Below are positions 8,974-17,759 of a DNA stretch of 51,418 nucleotides, one piece after another; position 1 is the stretch's first letter; each line of letters starts with the position of its first letter. The DNA lies in assembly GCA_964598395.1 (NCBI GenBank), contig CAZRBW010000016.1:1-51418 (forward strand). Reading direction: 5' to 3'. The notes below the pieces were generated by a model. The model was not told where the DNA came from. It did no database searches and was given only the letters and a program-made list of their open reading frames with translations. The DNA is from CAXBDP01 sp964598395 (lineage in GTDB: Bacteria; Bacteroidota; Bacteroidia; Cytophagales; Cyclobacteriaceae). A program made the position numbers and the translations under genes.

Positions 8974-9011
8974 CAAAAGTACGGTTTTGCGTCTATCTTA
9001 CCAATGGTAAG
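8974..9011 (-). promoter_or_regulatory. atpDC promoter with an overlapping palindrome
   Basis: On the minus strand TTG (9004-9002), a 20-base spacer and TACTTTTG (8981-8974) match the Bacteroidota sigma-A pattern TTG-N20-TAnnTTTG. A perfect 15-base palindrome, CTTACCAATGGTAAG (8997-9011), covers the -33 box, which is where a repressor would act. The leader to the atpD start is about 40 bases. Confidence 0.65.
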
Positions 9012-9038
9012 GGCTTAAATTTTACCTTAATATGAAAT

Positions 9039-10250
9039 TTATTTGTTCAGGACAATTCTGAATGTGGTTCCTACATTTTCTTCGGAGGTTTTTACGAATA
9101 TTTTCCCTTTGTGATAAGTTTCTATTATCCTTTTCACGAGGGTTAATCCAAGCCCCCAGCCACGTTTTTTGGTAGTGAAGCCGGGTCTGAATACTTCGGT
9201 CATTTTCTTTTTGGGAATTCCTTTGCCATTATCATTCACATCGATGATTACCGACTTCTTATTTTCTTCTCTCACTGAAATGGAAATTACGCCAATTCCA
9301 CTCATTGCATCTACCGCATTTTTACTCAGATTTTCAATTACCCAATCAAAAAGCGCTCTATTTAGTGGACATGTAATTTCTGATGATTCAGCCTCTAAAT
9401 TGATTTCTACTCGACTACTAATGCGAGGTCTTAAATAGCTCACTGTTTGCTTTATTACTTCCACGATATTTTCATTTTGAAGCACAGGAGCAGAGCCGAT
9501 ACTAGAAAATCGCTGAGTGATCATCTCCAGTTTGTATATGTCTTTGTCTAGCTCAGAGGATACTTCATCTGTCCATTGGCTTGGGTCATTTTTGATGTAT
9601 TCCATCCATGCCATTAAGGACGAAATTGGAGTGCCAAGCTGATGGGCAGTTTCTTTGGCAAGCCCAACCCAAATTCTATTTTGCTCGGCAGTACGTGAAT
9701 AGCTAAATGCTAAATAGGCCAAAATGATAAATACAGAAATAATTGAAAGCTGTATATAAGGATAATATTTCAGTCGATTAAGTAAGTATGAATCTTTGTA
9801 ATACACATATTGGTATTCAAAGGAGGTGTCGGTTTCGTCTATTTTTAGTGTCACCATTACAGGTTCATGCTCAGATCGCATGATGGCCAATTCCTCCCGC
9901 AATTTTTCATCTATTTTGTTGGGGCCTTGAGTGCTATCAATATTTAAGTTACGATAGTAAATAGGGTCACCAGATGAGTTTGTGAGAATCACAGGAATGG
10001 AGTTATTGGTAACAACAATTTCCTGAAACACAAACATTAAGTTTTCTTGAAAATCCGAATTGGCTGTAGCTTCAATAGTATTGGCATACAAGCTTATGAG
10101 TCTTTCTTCGCGATCTTTTAGTTCGTACACAAGTTGGTTTGTATACCAAATGGAAGCTCCGCCAATAATTACGGCAATAATGATAACCACCCATTTGATT
10201 TGGGTTCGGTTTTGATATAAATCAATAAATTGAAAATTCTGATTTTTCAT
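9039..10250 (-). CDS. Sensor histidine kinase, orphan
   Basis: A membrane-bound two-component sensor of about 403 residues. I start it at the ATG at 10250; an in-frame TTG lies 18 bases further upstream. One helix at about residues 18-38 and another at about 164-184 frame an extracytoplasmic domain of about 125 residues. The cytoplasmic part has the H-box ETAHQLGTPISSL (phosphorylated H203), the N-box ENLSKNAVDAM, the G1 motif DNGKGIP and the G2 motif GWGLGLTLVKRI. No response regulator is next to it, so its partner is elsewhere. It lies between atpD and an ABC exporter, with no overlap with either. Confidence 0.9.
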   Translation of the reverse strand: MKNQNFQFIDLYQNRTQIKWVVIIIAVIIGGASIWYTNQLVYELKDREERLISLYANTIEATANSDFQENLMFVFQEIVVTNNSIPVILTNSSGDPIYYRNLNIDSTQGPNKIDEKLREELAIMRSEHEPVMVTLKIDETDTSFEYQYVYYKDSYLLNRLKYYPYIQLSIISVFIILAYLAFSYSRTAEQNRIWVGLAKETAHQLGTPISSLMAWMEYIKNDPSQWTDEVSSELDKDIYKLEMITQRFSSIGSAPVLQNENIVEVIKQTVSYLRPRISSRVEINLEAESSEITCPLNRALFDWVIENLSKNAVDAMSGIGVISISVREENKKSVIIDVNDNGKGIPKKKMTEVFRPGFTTKKRGWGLGLTLVKRIIETYHKGKIFVKTSEENVGTTFRIVLNK

Positions 10251-10295
10251 TTTTTGCCCTAATGGCAATCAAGATAGAATCTGGGATGCTCAAAA

Positions 10296-10326
10296 CAAAA
10301 AAGGAGCCTCTAGAAGCTCCTTTTTG
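10296..10326 (-). terminator. Terminator of the ABC exporter operon
   Basis: GGAGC (10303-10307) pairs with GCTCC (10316-10320), extended by A and T runs on both sides, with an eight-base loop. It lies just beyond the stop of the permease gene at 10343 on the minus strand. Confidence 0.75.
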
Positions 10327-10342
10327 TTGAAAATTTATTTGG

Positions 10343-11665
10343 CTAGTTTTTCATAAACAGCCATTTGCCTAGCGTTTTGTAATTCACCTTAGTGCCATGC
10401 ATAAGTATGCCAATACGGTATATTCTGCCTGCAAACCAGATGGTTCCTAAAAATCCCAGCACAAGAAGCACCATACTCAATGCCAGCTCCCAAGCGGGCA
10501 CTCCAAAGCCAAGCCTGCCCACCATGGTGATAGGGGAGGTAAATGGAATGATGGATAGCCAGAAAGTAACCTTGCCGTTAGGTTCATTGAGTACAAACAT
10601 AAATAGGCCAATGATTGAAATGATCAATGGGATGGTAATTGGAAACATGAATTGCTGTGCTTCGGATGGGTTTTCTACTGCTGACCCTACTGCGGCGAAT
10701 AATGCTCCATACAGCAAATAGCCTCCTACGAAATAGAATAAGAATACTGATATGATATAGGCAAATGGAATGTTATTCACCATTTCCATGATTTCAGCAA
10801 CTTTAGGGTTTGAAGCGAAATCTTCACCTGAAGCTTGCGCCATATTTCCTGCTACCTGATCCATCATGGCATCGGATGGGCTTGTTAGGCCAAAGAAACT
10901 GAACATGGCCATTGATAAAACTGCGATTAGAATAATCCAAATGAGCAATTGTGCCAAACCTACGGAGGCTATTCCTAAAACTTTGCCTAACATAAGCTGG
11001 AATGGTTTAACGGTAGAAACGATGATTTCTACAATCTTATTAGACTTTTCTTCGATTACGCCTTGCATTACTTGAGCGCCGTAAATGAAGATGAATAGGT
11101 AAATCAGAAATCCTCCCGCATATCCTACTCCGAATGAAAGTCCCGCACTGCTTTCTACTTCCACACCAGTTTCACTTAGATTGATGGATCTTACTGAGAC
11201 ACTCGTTTTTAAAGCTTCTAACACTGCTGGATCTACTCCTGATTCCTTCAGCTTCATGTCTTCAATTTGATTTTTGATACTGCTTTCAAGATCGCCAATC
11301 ATGGTAAGACTAGGGTTAGATTTGGTATAAATAGCAATGCCTGTTGGGTTGTAAATATCAAACTCAGGCAAATGAAGTATGCCAAAATCATCACTTTTGT
11401 TTAAGTCCTCTTTTGCTTTATCTAGCGTCATTTCTGACTTTACAAAATAAAAGCGGGAGGTTTCGGTAAAGTTAAATCTACCAGAATCATCTATTACTCT
11501 AACGACATCTTGTTTCACAGATTTCTGCTCGTTGATGGCTAAGTAAATAAGCCCTCCCATTAAAATTGGAAAGATTAATGGGGTTAGTATTGTGGCAATT
11601 AAGAAGGATTTTTTCTGAACACGGCTCAAAAATTCCCTTTGGATAATAAGTAAAACCTTATTCAT
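10343..11665 (-). CDS. ABC-2 type exporter permease (NatB-like)
   Basis: About 440 residues from the ATG at 11665, preceded by a clear AGGAG seven bases upstream, an uncommon feature here that settles the start. The N-terminus (VLLIIQREFLSRVQKKSFLIATIL) is typical of NatB-type permeases. One membrane helix is followed by a large periplasmic domain to about residue 180, then a cluster of five or so helices. The gene overlaps the ATPase gene by eight bases, which indicates coupling. The pair resembles sodium or drug export systems of the NatAB family; the substrate is not readable. GCGGGAGG octamers occur at 11112 and 11453. Confidence 0.88.
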   Translation of the reverse strand: MNKVLLIIQREFLSRVQKKSFLIATILTPLIFPILMGGLIYLAINEQKSVKQDVVRVIDDSGRFNFTETSRFYFVKSEMTLDKAKEDLNKSDDFGILHLPEFDIYNPTGIAIYTKSNPSLTMIGDLESSIKNQIEDMKLKESGVDPAVLEALKTSVSVRSINLSETGVEVESSAGLSFGVGYAGGFLIYLFIFIYGAQVMQGVIEEKSNKIVEIIVSTVKPFQLMLGKVLGIASVGLAQLLIWIILIAVLSMAMFSFFGLTSPSDAMMDQVAGNMAQASGEDFASNPKVAEIMEMVNNIPFAYIISVFLFYFVGGYLLYGALFAAVGSAVENPSEAQQFMFPITIPLIISIIGLFMFVLNEPNGKVTFWLSIIPFTSPITMVGRLGFGVPAWELALSMVLLVLGFLGTIWFAGRIYRIGILMHGTKVNYKTLGKWLFMKN

Positions 11666-12578
11666 AGCTTTTCTCCTTTGCTTTAGCAATAAAAATATCG
11701 TTGATACTTGGAATTTTTTCTGTAAATGAGTGGACTTCTACTTTGTTGATCAATTCCTGTAGAATTTGGTTCGGATTGATGATCGTAGAAGGAGCTTTTA
11801 TTAATGATTTATTAAAATCATCACCTAGAATTTCATTTTCTACAACTTCAAAGTCAGCTGCCATTCCATTTAAAGAGCCTTTGTATTGCACATAATACTC
11901 ATTGGCTTTGTAAGCACTCTTAATATCCTGGATAGAGCCGTCCAATATCTTACGTGAATGGTGAATCATGGCAATATGATCGCACAATTGCTCAACAGAT
12001 TCCATTCGGTGAGTACTGAAAATGATCGTTGCACCTTTTTCTTTGAGCTCAAGAATTTCGTCCTTGATCAAGTTTGCATTTACTGGGTCGAAACCAGAGA
12101 AAGGCTCATCTAATATGATGAGTTTAGGATCGTGAAGTACGGTGGAGATAAATTGGACTTTTTGGGCCATCCCTTTAGAAAGATCTTCGATGTTTTTGTT
12201 CCACCATCCTTCAATTTCAAATTTCTTCACCCATTTTTTGGTCTTTTCTGTCGAGTCCTTCTTGGACAAACCGCGAAGCATTCCAAAATAAATGAGTTGC
12301 TCACCAACTTTCATTTTTTTGTAGAGGCCTCTTTCTTCTGGTAGGTAACCGATTATCTGGATGTGCTTTTCTTCAAGCCTTTCGCCTTCAATTAAAACTT
12401 CTCCTTCATCAGCCATGATTATTTGGTTGATAATCCGAATAAGAGTGGTTTTACCAGCGCCATTGGGTCCCAACAATCCGAAGATTGATTTTCTGGGAAT
12501 GTTCATGCTTACATCTTGCAAAGCTCGATGTTTTGCGTAGCTTTTGTGGATTCCTTTTACTTCTACGATATTTTCCAT
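11658..12578 (-). CDS. ABC transporter ATP-binding protein (NatA-like)
   Basis: The 306-residue ATPase powers the permease encoded immediately downstream. Walker A is GPNGAGKTTL, the signature motif is LSKGMAQKVQ (a variant of LSGGQ), Walker B is LIILDEPFSGFDP, and the switch histidine sits in IIFSTHRME. A C-terminal extension of about 90 residues (DUF4162-like in position) is usual for this group. There is no neighbour upstream on the same strand within 100 bases, so it is likely the first gene of the operon. Confidence 0.92.
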   Translation of the reverse strand: MENIVEVKGIHKSYAKHRALQDVSMNIPRKSIFGLLGPNGAGKTTLIRIINQIIMADEGEVLIEGERLEEKHIQIIGYLPEERGLYKKMKVGEQLIYFGMLRGLSKKDSTEKTKKWVKKFEIEGWWNKNIEDLSKGMAQKVQFISTVLHDPKLIILDEPFSGFDPVNANLIKDEILELKEKGATIIFSTHRMESVEQLCDHIAMIHHSRKILDGSIQDIKSAYKANEYYVQYKGSLNGMAADFEVVENEILGDDFNKSLIKAPSTIINPNQILQELINKVEVHSFTEKIPSINDIFIAKAKEKSYE

Positions 12579-12692
12579 TTACCCTAATTTGTTGGATAAT
12601 GTGAAATTAAAGAAATAAAGAAATGTTACCTATTCATTAAGGTGAAAGGTTTTTGAGTACGGTGAGTGGACTAATGTCTGGATATTTGTTAG

Positions 12693-13583
12693 CTAATCCT
12701 TGTGCCTGAAGATTATAGAGCCCATCGCGACATTTACGTCGAAGTTGAGCAAGTTCTCATCATTACCTTTGTAGTATTGATTGGCATACAAGTTTTTAGA
12801 GATTTCCTTGAAGTTGGAAGGAAGTGTAACCGAGCAAAGTGGAGAGCTTTGTAATTTTATTAGTATTGGTGATTCAGTAAAAGGCATTATAACTTCTAAT
12901 TTGCCTGCGCCAACGCTAGCAAATATTTCGCAGCTATTTTCTGACTTATCAGAGAAATCTAATAGAAGTGAGCCAAACCCCACATCGGCTATTATATGAT
13001 TGGCTCTAGATTTATTGATTTTATGGATTTCCAAGGAGCCCAAATCTACCTGGACTAAAAAGCTGTCCATTTCTACCAGATTAGCTTTTCCAGATAAGTA
13101 CCCTACTTTCACATCTGCGCTGCCAGTATAAATTCGGAGTTTTTCAACAGATAGTCCTGACAAATCGAGATAAGCGCTTCCAACACCATATTGTAAATCT
13201 AAGTCATAAGGTTTTTTGTCTGAAAGGTAAATGTTGTAGTTCTGTTTGGATTCGGTTCCTTTAGATCCTAGCATTTTCATTGCCAGTACATTTTCAGCTT
13301 TTCTGTTACCACCTTGTAATTTGAATTCGGCGTGAAGAATGCCCTCCCGCAATTCCGTGCTCATGATTGGGTCTAATAGCTGAGGTTCAGCATTTCCATA
13401 TACCATTATGGTTTTGCCAATATTTCCAGGGCGAATAAAGCAGGAAGCTGAGGGGGCGGATAAACTGAATCTAACTCTATCGTAAGAGTTATCTTCATGA
13501 ACCACGTATTGTGTTTTTTTCTGGGCTAGAGCTGCAAAACTAATACAGGTTGCTGCCAAAAATACTATTATCCTAAAATGCAT
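12693..13583 (-). CDS. Secreted protein with toast-rack-like beta repeats
   Basis: This 296-residue protein has a signal peptide (hydrophobic residues 4-20, AALAQ cleavage region). The second half shows repeated short beta segments such as YLDLSGLSVEKLRIYTGSAD and IIADVGFGSLLLDFS, a pattern reminiscent of the LiaF/toast-rack and DUF2807 head-GIN adhesin-like folds. I do not recognise a specific family. It lies alone between the dnaJ terminator and the ABC exporter and may be its own unit. The DUF2807 protein encoded at 31.3 kb is a distant structural analogue. Confidence 0.6.
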   Translation of the reverse strand: MHFRIIVFLAATCISFAALAQKKTQYVVHEDNSYDRVRFSLSAPSASCFIRPGNIGKTIMVYGNAEPQLLDPIMSTELREGILHAEFKLQGGNRKAENVLAMKMLGSKGTESKQNYNIYLSDKKPYDLDLQYGVGSAYLDLSGLSVEKLRIYTGSADVKVGYLSGKANLVEMDSFLVQVDLGSLEIHKINKSRANHIIADVGFGSLLLDFSDKSENSCEIFASVGAGKLEVIMPFTESPILIKLQSSPLCSVTLPSNFKEISKNLYANQYYKGNDENLLNFDVNVAMGSIIFRHKD

Positions 13584-13651
13584 ACCTCTTAGAAACGGAG
13601 CAGTAGAAAAACTGGTTACAAATTGTAGAAAATAAATTTAATTTGAGGCAA

Positions 13652-13680
13652 TAAAAAAATGGAGGCTGATTGGCCTCCAT
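13652..13680 (-). terminator. Terminator of the dnaJ operon
   Basis: ATGGAGGC (13659-13666) pairs with GCCTCCAT (13673-13680) around a six-base loop, with an A run at 13653-13659 that becomes the T-tract on the minus strand after dnaJ. Confidence 0.8.
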
Positions 13681-13707
13681 TCACAAAGATTTAATTAATT
13701 CTGTCTT

Positions 13708-14835
13708 CTAAAAGAATTCTTTTATTTTCTCGAAGAATCCTTTCTCATTTTTGCCTGGATCAGGCGCAAAGTTTGGAGAATCTTTTAAGGATTCAAGAAT
13801 GGCTTTTTCTTCTTTGGAAAGCTGTTTTGGTGTCCATACATTTACATGTATTAATTGATCACCACGGCCATAACCATTCAATTCTTTAATTCCTTTACCT
13901 CTCAAGCGCAGAATTTTACCACTTTGAGTCCCTGGTTCTACCTTTATTTTAACTAAACCATCTATGGTTGGTACTTCCAAATTGGTGCCTAATGTGGCAT
14001 CTATAAAGCTGATGTATAAATCGAATACGATATTATTACCGTCTCTTTTGAGTTTGTCGTCTTCTTTTTCTTCGATGAGGATCAGTAAATCACCAGCCAC
14101 CCCGCCAGTAGGAGGCATATTGCCTTTGCCTGTCATAGTGAGTTGCATGCCTTCGCCTACACCCGCTGGAATTTTGATAGATATTACCTCTTCTTGTGGT
14201 TTTAATCCTGAGCTATCCACTCCAGGAGGTCTTTTATCTATAGTTTGGCCAGACCCTTGGCACACTGGGCAAGTGCTTGAAGAGACCATCTGCCCAAGCA
14301 TCGTATTTACAACTTTTCTTACTTGGCCAGCGCCTTTGCAATGCTCACATGTTTTATATGTGACACCCTCTGCTGTAACAAGACGACTTACTTTTATTTT
14401 CTTTTCTACACCGTGAGCAATTTCATCTAAGCTAAGCTTGAGTTTGATACGAAGGTTGCTTCCTTTGCGGGTACGTCTGCCGCCTCCCCCTCCACCTCCG
14501 AAAAAGCTATCGAATGGACTGCCTCCGCCGCCACCTCCACCGAAGATGTCGCCAAACTGGCTGAAAATGTCGTCCATAGACATTCCACCGCCACCAAATC
14601 CACCGCCATTACCCATACCTGCATGGCCAAAGCGATCATATTTAGCTTTTTTATCGGCATTGCTAAGTATTTCATATGCTTCAGCAGCTTCCTTGAACTT
14701 ATCTTCAGCTGTTGGGTCATCAGGATTTTTATCTGGGTGAAATTTGATGGCAATTTTGCGGTATGCTTTTTTAATTTCATCCGCAGTTGCATTCTTATCT
14801 ACACCTAGTACCTCGTAATAATCTCTTTTAGCCAT
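13708..14835 (-). CDS. dnaJ: Chaperone DnaJ with only two zinc motifs
   Basis: Type I J-protein co-chaperone of DnaK, 375 residues. The J domain has HPD at residues 33-35, then a glycine/phenylalanine-rich stretch (about 72-120). The central domain normally carries four CxxCxGxG motifs; here only two are present, at C163/C166 and C189/C192, 18 residues apart. By spacing they match motifs 2 and 3 (zinc site II, needed for work with DnaK), while motifs 1 and 4 (zinc site I) are replaced by cysteine-free sequence. The C-terminal substrate domains look complete. It follows grpE by two bases. Confidence 0.95.
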   Translation of the reverse strand: MAKRDYYEVLGVDKNATADEIKKAYRKIAIKFHPDKNPDDPTAEDKFKEAAEAYEILSNADKKAKYDRFGHAGMGNGGGFGGGGMSMDDIFSQFGDIFGGGGGGGSPFDSFFGGGGGGGRRTRKGSNLRIKLKLSLDEIAHGVEKKIKVSRLVTAEGVTYKTCEHCKGAGQVRKVVNTMLGQMVSSSTCPVCQGSGQTIDKRPPGVDSSGLKPQEEVISIKIPAGVGEGMQLTMTGKGNMPPTGGVAGDLLILIEEKEDDKLKRDGNNIVFDLYISFIDATLGTNLEVPTIDGLVKIKVEPGTQSGKILRLRGKGIKELNGYGRGDQLIHVNVWTPKQLSKEEKAILESLKDSPNFAPDPGKNEKGFFEKIKEFF

Positions 14836-14837
14836 AA

Positions 14838-15386
14838 TTATGCTCCTATCACTACTTTGGCAAAGCGAATAACCTTATCGCCAAGCAAGTAGCCGCTTTC
14901 AACCACATCTACAATTTTTCCTTTTAGTTCTTCCCTAGAAGCAGGTATTTGAGTAATTGCCTCGTGAAGGTCTGTGGTAAATTCACTACCTTCTTCCAAC
15001 TCCATTTTCTTTAATCCCTTTTGCTCTAAAGTTTTGATAAGCTTATGGTAGATTAAAAGGAATCCATCCAATGCTGGATCTTGATTTTCTGATTGCTCAA
15101 ATGCCTTTTTAGCTCTCGAGAAATCATCAACTACAGGAAGAAGCGATTTAATCAAATCTTCATTGGCTGTGCTTATTAGCTCTAATCTCTCCTTGGAGGT
15201 TCTTCTTCTATAATTCTCAAACTCTGAGAATAACCTTAAATGCTTATCCTTTGCTTCTGCAATTTCTATTTCTAATTGCTGTATTTTTTCGGCAGACTCA
15301 TCAGTATTCGACTGATTATCATTTGAATTTTCCTCCGGATTTTGATTTTCTGGATGATCCTGAATTAATTCTTCTTGCTCTCCCAT
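14838..15386 (-). CDS. grpE: Nucleotide exchange factor GrpE
   Basis: GrpE releases ADP from DnaK. I start it at the ATG at 15386, giving 182 residues with the usual acidic, low-complexity N-terminus; a longer frame reaches back to 15488 but adds untypical residues. A long coiled coil (about 30-80) is followed by the ENYRRRT segment and the beta domain ending in DKVIRFAKVVIGA. It is two bases from dnaJ, forming a grpE-dnaJ operon separate from dnaK. obg lies about 110 bases upstream on the same strand. Confidence 0.94.
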   Translation of the reverse strand: MGEQEELIQDHPENQNPEENSNDNQSNTDESAEKIQQLEIEIAEAKDKHLRLFSEFENYRRRTSKERLELISTANEDLIKSLLPVVDDFSRAKKAFEQSENQDPALDGFLLIYHKLIKTLEQKGLKKMELEEGSEFTTDLHEAITQIPASREELKGKIVDVVESGYLLGDKVIRFAKVVIGA

Positions 15387-15495
15387 TTGTATTTTTTCGT
15401 CGATTGTTTCTTTGTCCTTTTTCGATTTAGCTGTAAATAGCTCAAGCCAAGAAGTCAAATTGTTTGCCAAAGGAAATTTTGGTGACAATTTGGCA

Positions 15496-16485
15496 CTAAT
15501 GCAATTGTTTCCAGAGGATATCTTTTAATTCATCTATGCCCTCATTTGTCAGTGAGGATAGACAAAGTTTTGGCAAATCAGCTGGTAATTTTTTGAGAAG
15601 TTTAGCTTGATCTTTCTCTGAGATCAAATCCGATTTAGAAATGGCAATCACTCTTTTTTTATCAAGTAATTCTGGATTGTATTTGGTGAGCTCTTTCAAA
15701 AGGATATTATAGTCCTTTTTTACATTTTCGGAGTCAGCAGGAATCATGAAAAGTAGAATTGAGTTTCGCTCAATGTGTTTGAGGAATCGTATGCCTAGGC
15801 CTTTGCCTTCTGCTGCGCCTTCAATAATTCCAGGTATATCTGCAACTACAAATGACTTGTCGTCATAGTAGCGTACCACACCGAGGTTTGGCACTAGGGT
15901 GGTAAATGGATAATCAGCAATTTCAGGTTTGGCTGCTGATATCACAGATAGTAATGTCGATTTCCCAGCATTCGGAAAACCTACTAGCCCAACATCAGCG
16001 AGTACTTTTAATTCGAGAATGATCCATTCTTCAATAGCAGGTTCGCCAGGCTGTGCATATCTAGGTGCCTGCTTTGTAGATGTCTTGAAATGATCATTGC
16101 CCATTCCACCACGACCGCCTGGTGTAAGGACATATTCTTGACCATCCTCTGTGATTTCAAATCTAGTTTCTCCCGTTTCGGCATCTTTTACCACTGTCCC
16201 CAACGGAACTTCAAGAATTACATCCTTGCCGTCGGCGCCAGTTTGGTTTTTTGCAGCTCCATTTACTCCATCTTCAGCTGTTACGTGCTTTTTGTATTTC
16301 AAATGGAGCAAAGTCCACAGCTGTGAATTTGCTCGTAGAATTACACTTCCGCCTTTTCCTCCATCACCACCATCAGGGCCGCCTTTTGGGACGTACTTTG
16401 CCCTCATAAAATGGATGGATCCTGCGCCGCCTTTACCTGAGCGGGAACAGAATTTTACGTAATCGATGAAGTTTGAAGAAGCCAA
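15496..16485 (-). CDS. obg: GTPase Obg/CgtA
   Basis: Ribosome-associated GTPase of about 329 residues. The frame runs upstream through the adk stop, but the family begins at SNFIDYVKF, so I place the start at the TTG at 16485, ten bases after adk ends. The glycine-rich Obg fold (GGDGGKGG region) precedes the G domain with G1 GFPNAGKSTL, G3 DIPGII and G4 SKSD. The OCT domain of some Obg proteins is absent, as usual in this phylum. It is the third gene of hpt-adk-obg. Confidence 0.94.
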   Translation of the reverse strand: MASSNFIDYVKFCSRSGKGGAGSIHFMRAKYVPKGGPDGGDGGKGGSVILRANSQLWTLLHLKYKKHVTAEDGVNGAAKNQTGADGKDVILEVPLGTVVKDAETGETRFEITEDGQEYVLTPGGRGGMGNDHFKTSTKQAPRYAQPGEPAIEEWIILELKVLADVGLVGFPNAGKSTLLSVISAAKPEIADYPFTTLVPNLGVVRYYDDKSFVVADIPGIIEGAAEGKGLGIRFLKHIERNSILLFMIPADSENVKKDYNILLKELTKYNPELLDKKRVIAISKSDLISEKDQAKLLKKLPADLPKLCLSSLTNEGIDELKDILWKQLH

Positions 16486-16495
16486 TTTGTGTTTT

Positions 16496-17068
16496 TTATA
16501 AAGAATTAATAATTGATGAGATTTTGTCAAAAATACCATCGATAGTTCCTACTCCATTTACTTTATGGAGCTTGTTTTGAGCTGCATAATGTTCAGCCAC
16601 AGGAAATGTTTCTTTCTCGTAAACTTGAATACGAGTGTTAATTTTCTCGTCATTTTGATCATCCACTCTTCCAGAAGTTTTGCTTCTTTCTTTGATCCTT
16701 TCTCGAAGCTCATCATGCGGCACTTCTAAAGCGATCATACAAGATACAGGTGTTCCTTTTTTATTCAATAGGGTATCAAGCGCTTCGGCTTGAGCAACCG
16801 TACGTGGGAAACCATCGAATATTATGCCTTTTACACTGCCATTTTCGTTGATTTTGTCATCGACCATACCAATAACAACCTCGTCAGGAACAAGATGACC
16901 TTCGTCCATATATTTTCGAGCTAGCAAGCCTAGTTCGCTACCTTCACTCAAATGCTTGCGAAATAAATCGCCAGTTGCAATATGAAGAAGATTGTATTTT
17001 TCTATCAATTTGGCACTTTGAGTACCTTTACCAGCGCCAGGAGGTCCAAACAAAATTAAATTCAACAT
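16496..17068 (-). CDS. adk: Adenylate kinase
   Basis: Interconverts ATP plus AMP and two ADP. From the ATG at 17068 the enzyme has 190 residues, matching the short Bacteroidota form without a zinc-binding LID. The P-loop is FGPPGAGKGTQ, the AMP site includes GDLFRKHL and DGFPRT, and the short LID contains SGRVDD. An earlier ATG at 17101 overlaps the hpt stop as ATGA and would add 11 residues; the family start favours 17068, but coupling from hpt remains possible. Confidence 0.95.
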   Translation of the reverse strand: MLNLILFGPPGAGKGTQSAKLIEKYNLLHIATGDLFRKHLSEGSELGLLARKYMDEGHLVPDEVVIGMVDDKINENGSVKGIIFDGFPRTVAQAEALDTLLNKKGTPVSCMIALEVPHDELRERIKERSKTSGRVDDQNDEKINTRIQVYEKETFPVAEHYAAQNKLHKVNGVGTIDGIFDKISSIINSL

Positions 17069-17097
17069 AGAGTTTTTGTTTTGAGAAGGCTTAGCCC

Positions 17098-17640
17098 TCA
17101 TTCTTTCAATTGATATATATGATTAAGATTTCTGCCTAAACCATCATAGTCAAGGCCATAACCTACTACAAATTTATTCGGTATTTCAAAGCCAACATAT
17201 TTGATGGCTATTTCCTTCTTTAATGAGTCAGGCTTTAATAGTAAGGTAGCCACCTCAATACTAGACGCTCCTAATTCAGAAAAGTCTTCTAAAATTTCAG
17301 CCATTGTTAAACCTGTATCAACAATATCTTCAATTATAATTAGATGTCTTTTGAAGACATTCTCCGTTAAACCAACAAGTTTTTTTACTTTTCCCGTACT
17401 TTGGGTCTTGCTATAGCTTGCCACTTTGATAAACGAAACTTCAGTATTAATACTAATGTTTCTCACCAAGTCTGATGCAAACACAAATGACCCATTAAGT
17501 ATCCCAATTAGTAGTGGGTTTTTGTCTTGATAATCCTCACTAATTTTTTTCGATAATTCGCGCACTCTTTCTAGAATTTTTTTTTCATCCATATAAATGG
17601 AAAATTCCTTGTCTTTTAGTGTAATGGAATTATTGGTCAT
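17098..17640 (-). CDS. hpt: Hypoxanthine phosphoribosyltransferase
   Basis: Purine salvage enzyme that joins hypoxanthine or guanine to PRPP. The start is the ATG at 17640 (180 residues); an in-frame TTG lies four codons earlier. The PRPP loop is IIIEDIVDTGLTM, with the upstream GILNGSFVFASDL and the late FVVGYGLDYDGLGRNL motif typical of HPRT. It heads the hpt-adk-obg purine/GTPase operon. A box GTAATTTCG about 50 bases upstream resembles the -7 promoter element. Confidence 0.94.
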   Translation of the reverse strand: MTNNSITLKDKEFSIYMDEKKILERVRELSKKISEDYQDKNPLLIGILNGSFVFASDLVRNISINTEVSFIKVASYSKTQSTGKVKKLVGLTENVFKRHLIIIEDIVDTGLTMAEILEDFSELGASSIEVATLLLKPDSLKKEIAIKYVGFEIPNKFVVGYGLDYDGLGRNLNHIYQLKE

Positions 17641-17759
17641 TCTTTGTGTCAATTTAATTGGAGTGTTAGCTGATTAATTTTCTCCAATAAAGGGCGAAAT
17701 TACAAACAATTTGCAGAAGAACGACAGTCATCAGGCGAATTGATTAAAAGCGGGAAGAA

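Noticed and set aside
14438..14740. Proline-rich open frame opposite dnaJ
   Set aside because: It is the mirror image of DnaJ's glycine-rich linker codons.
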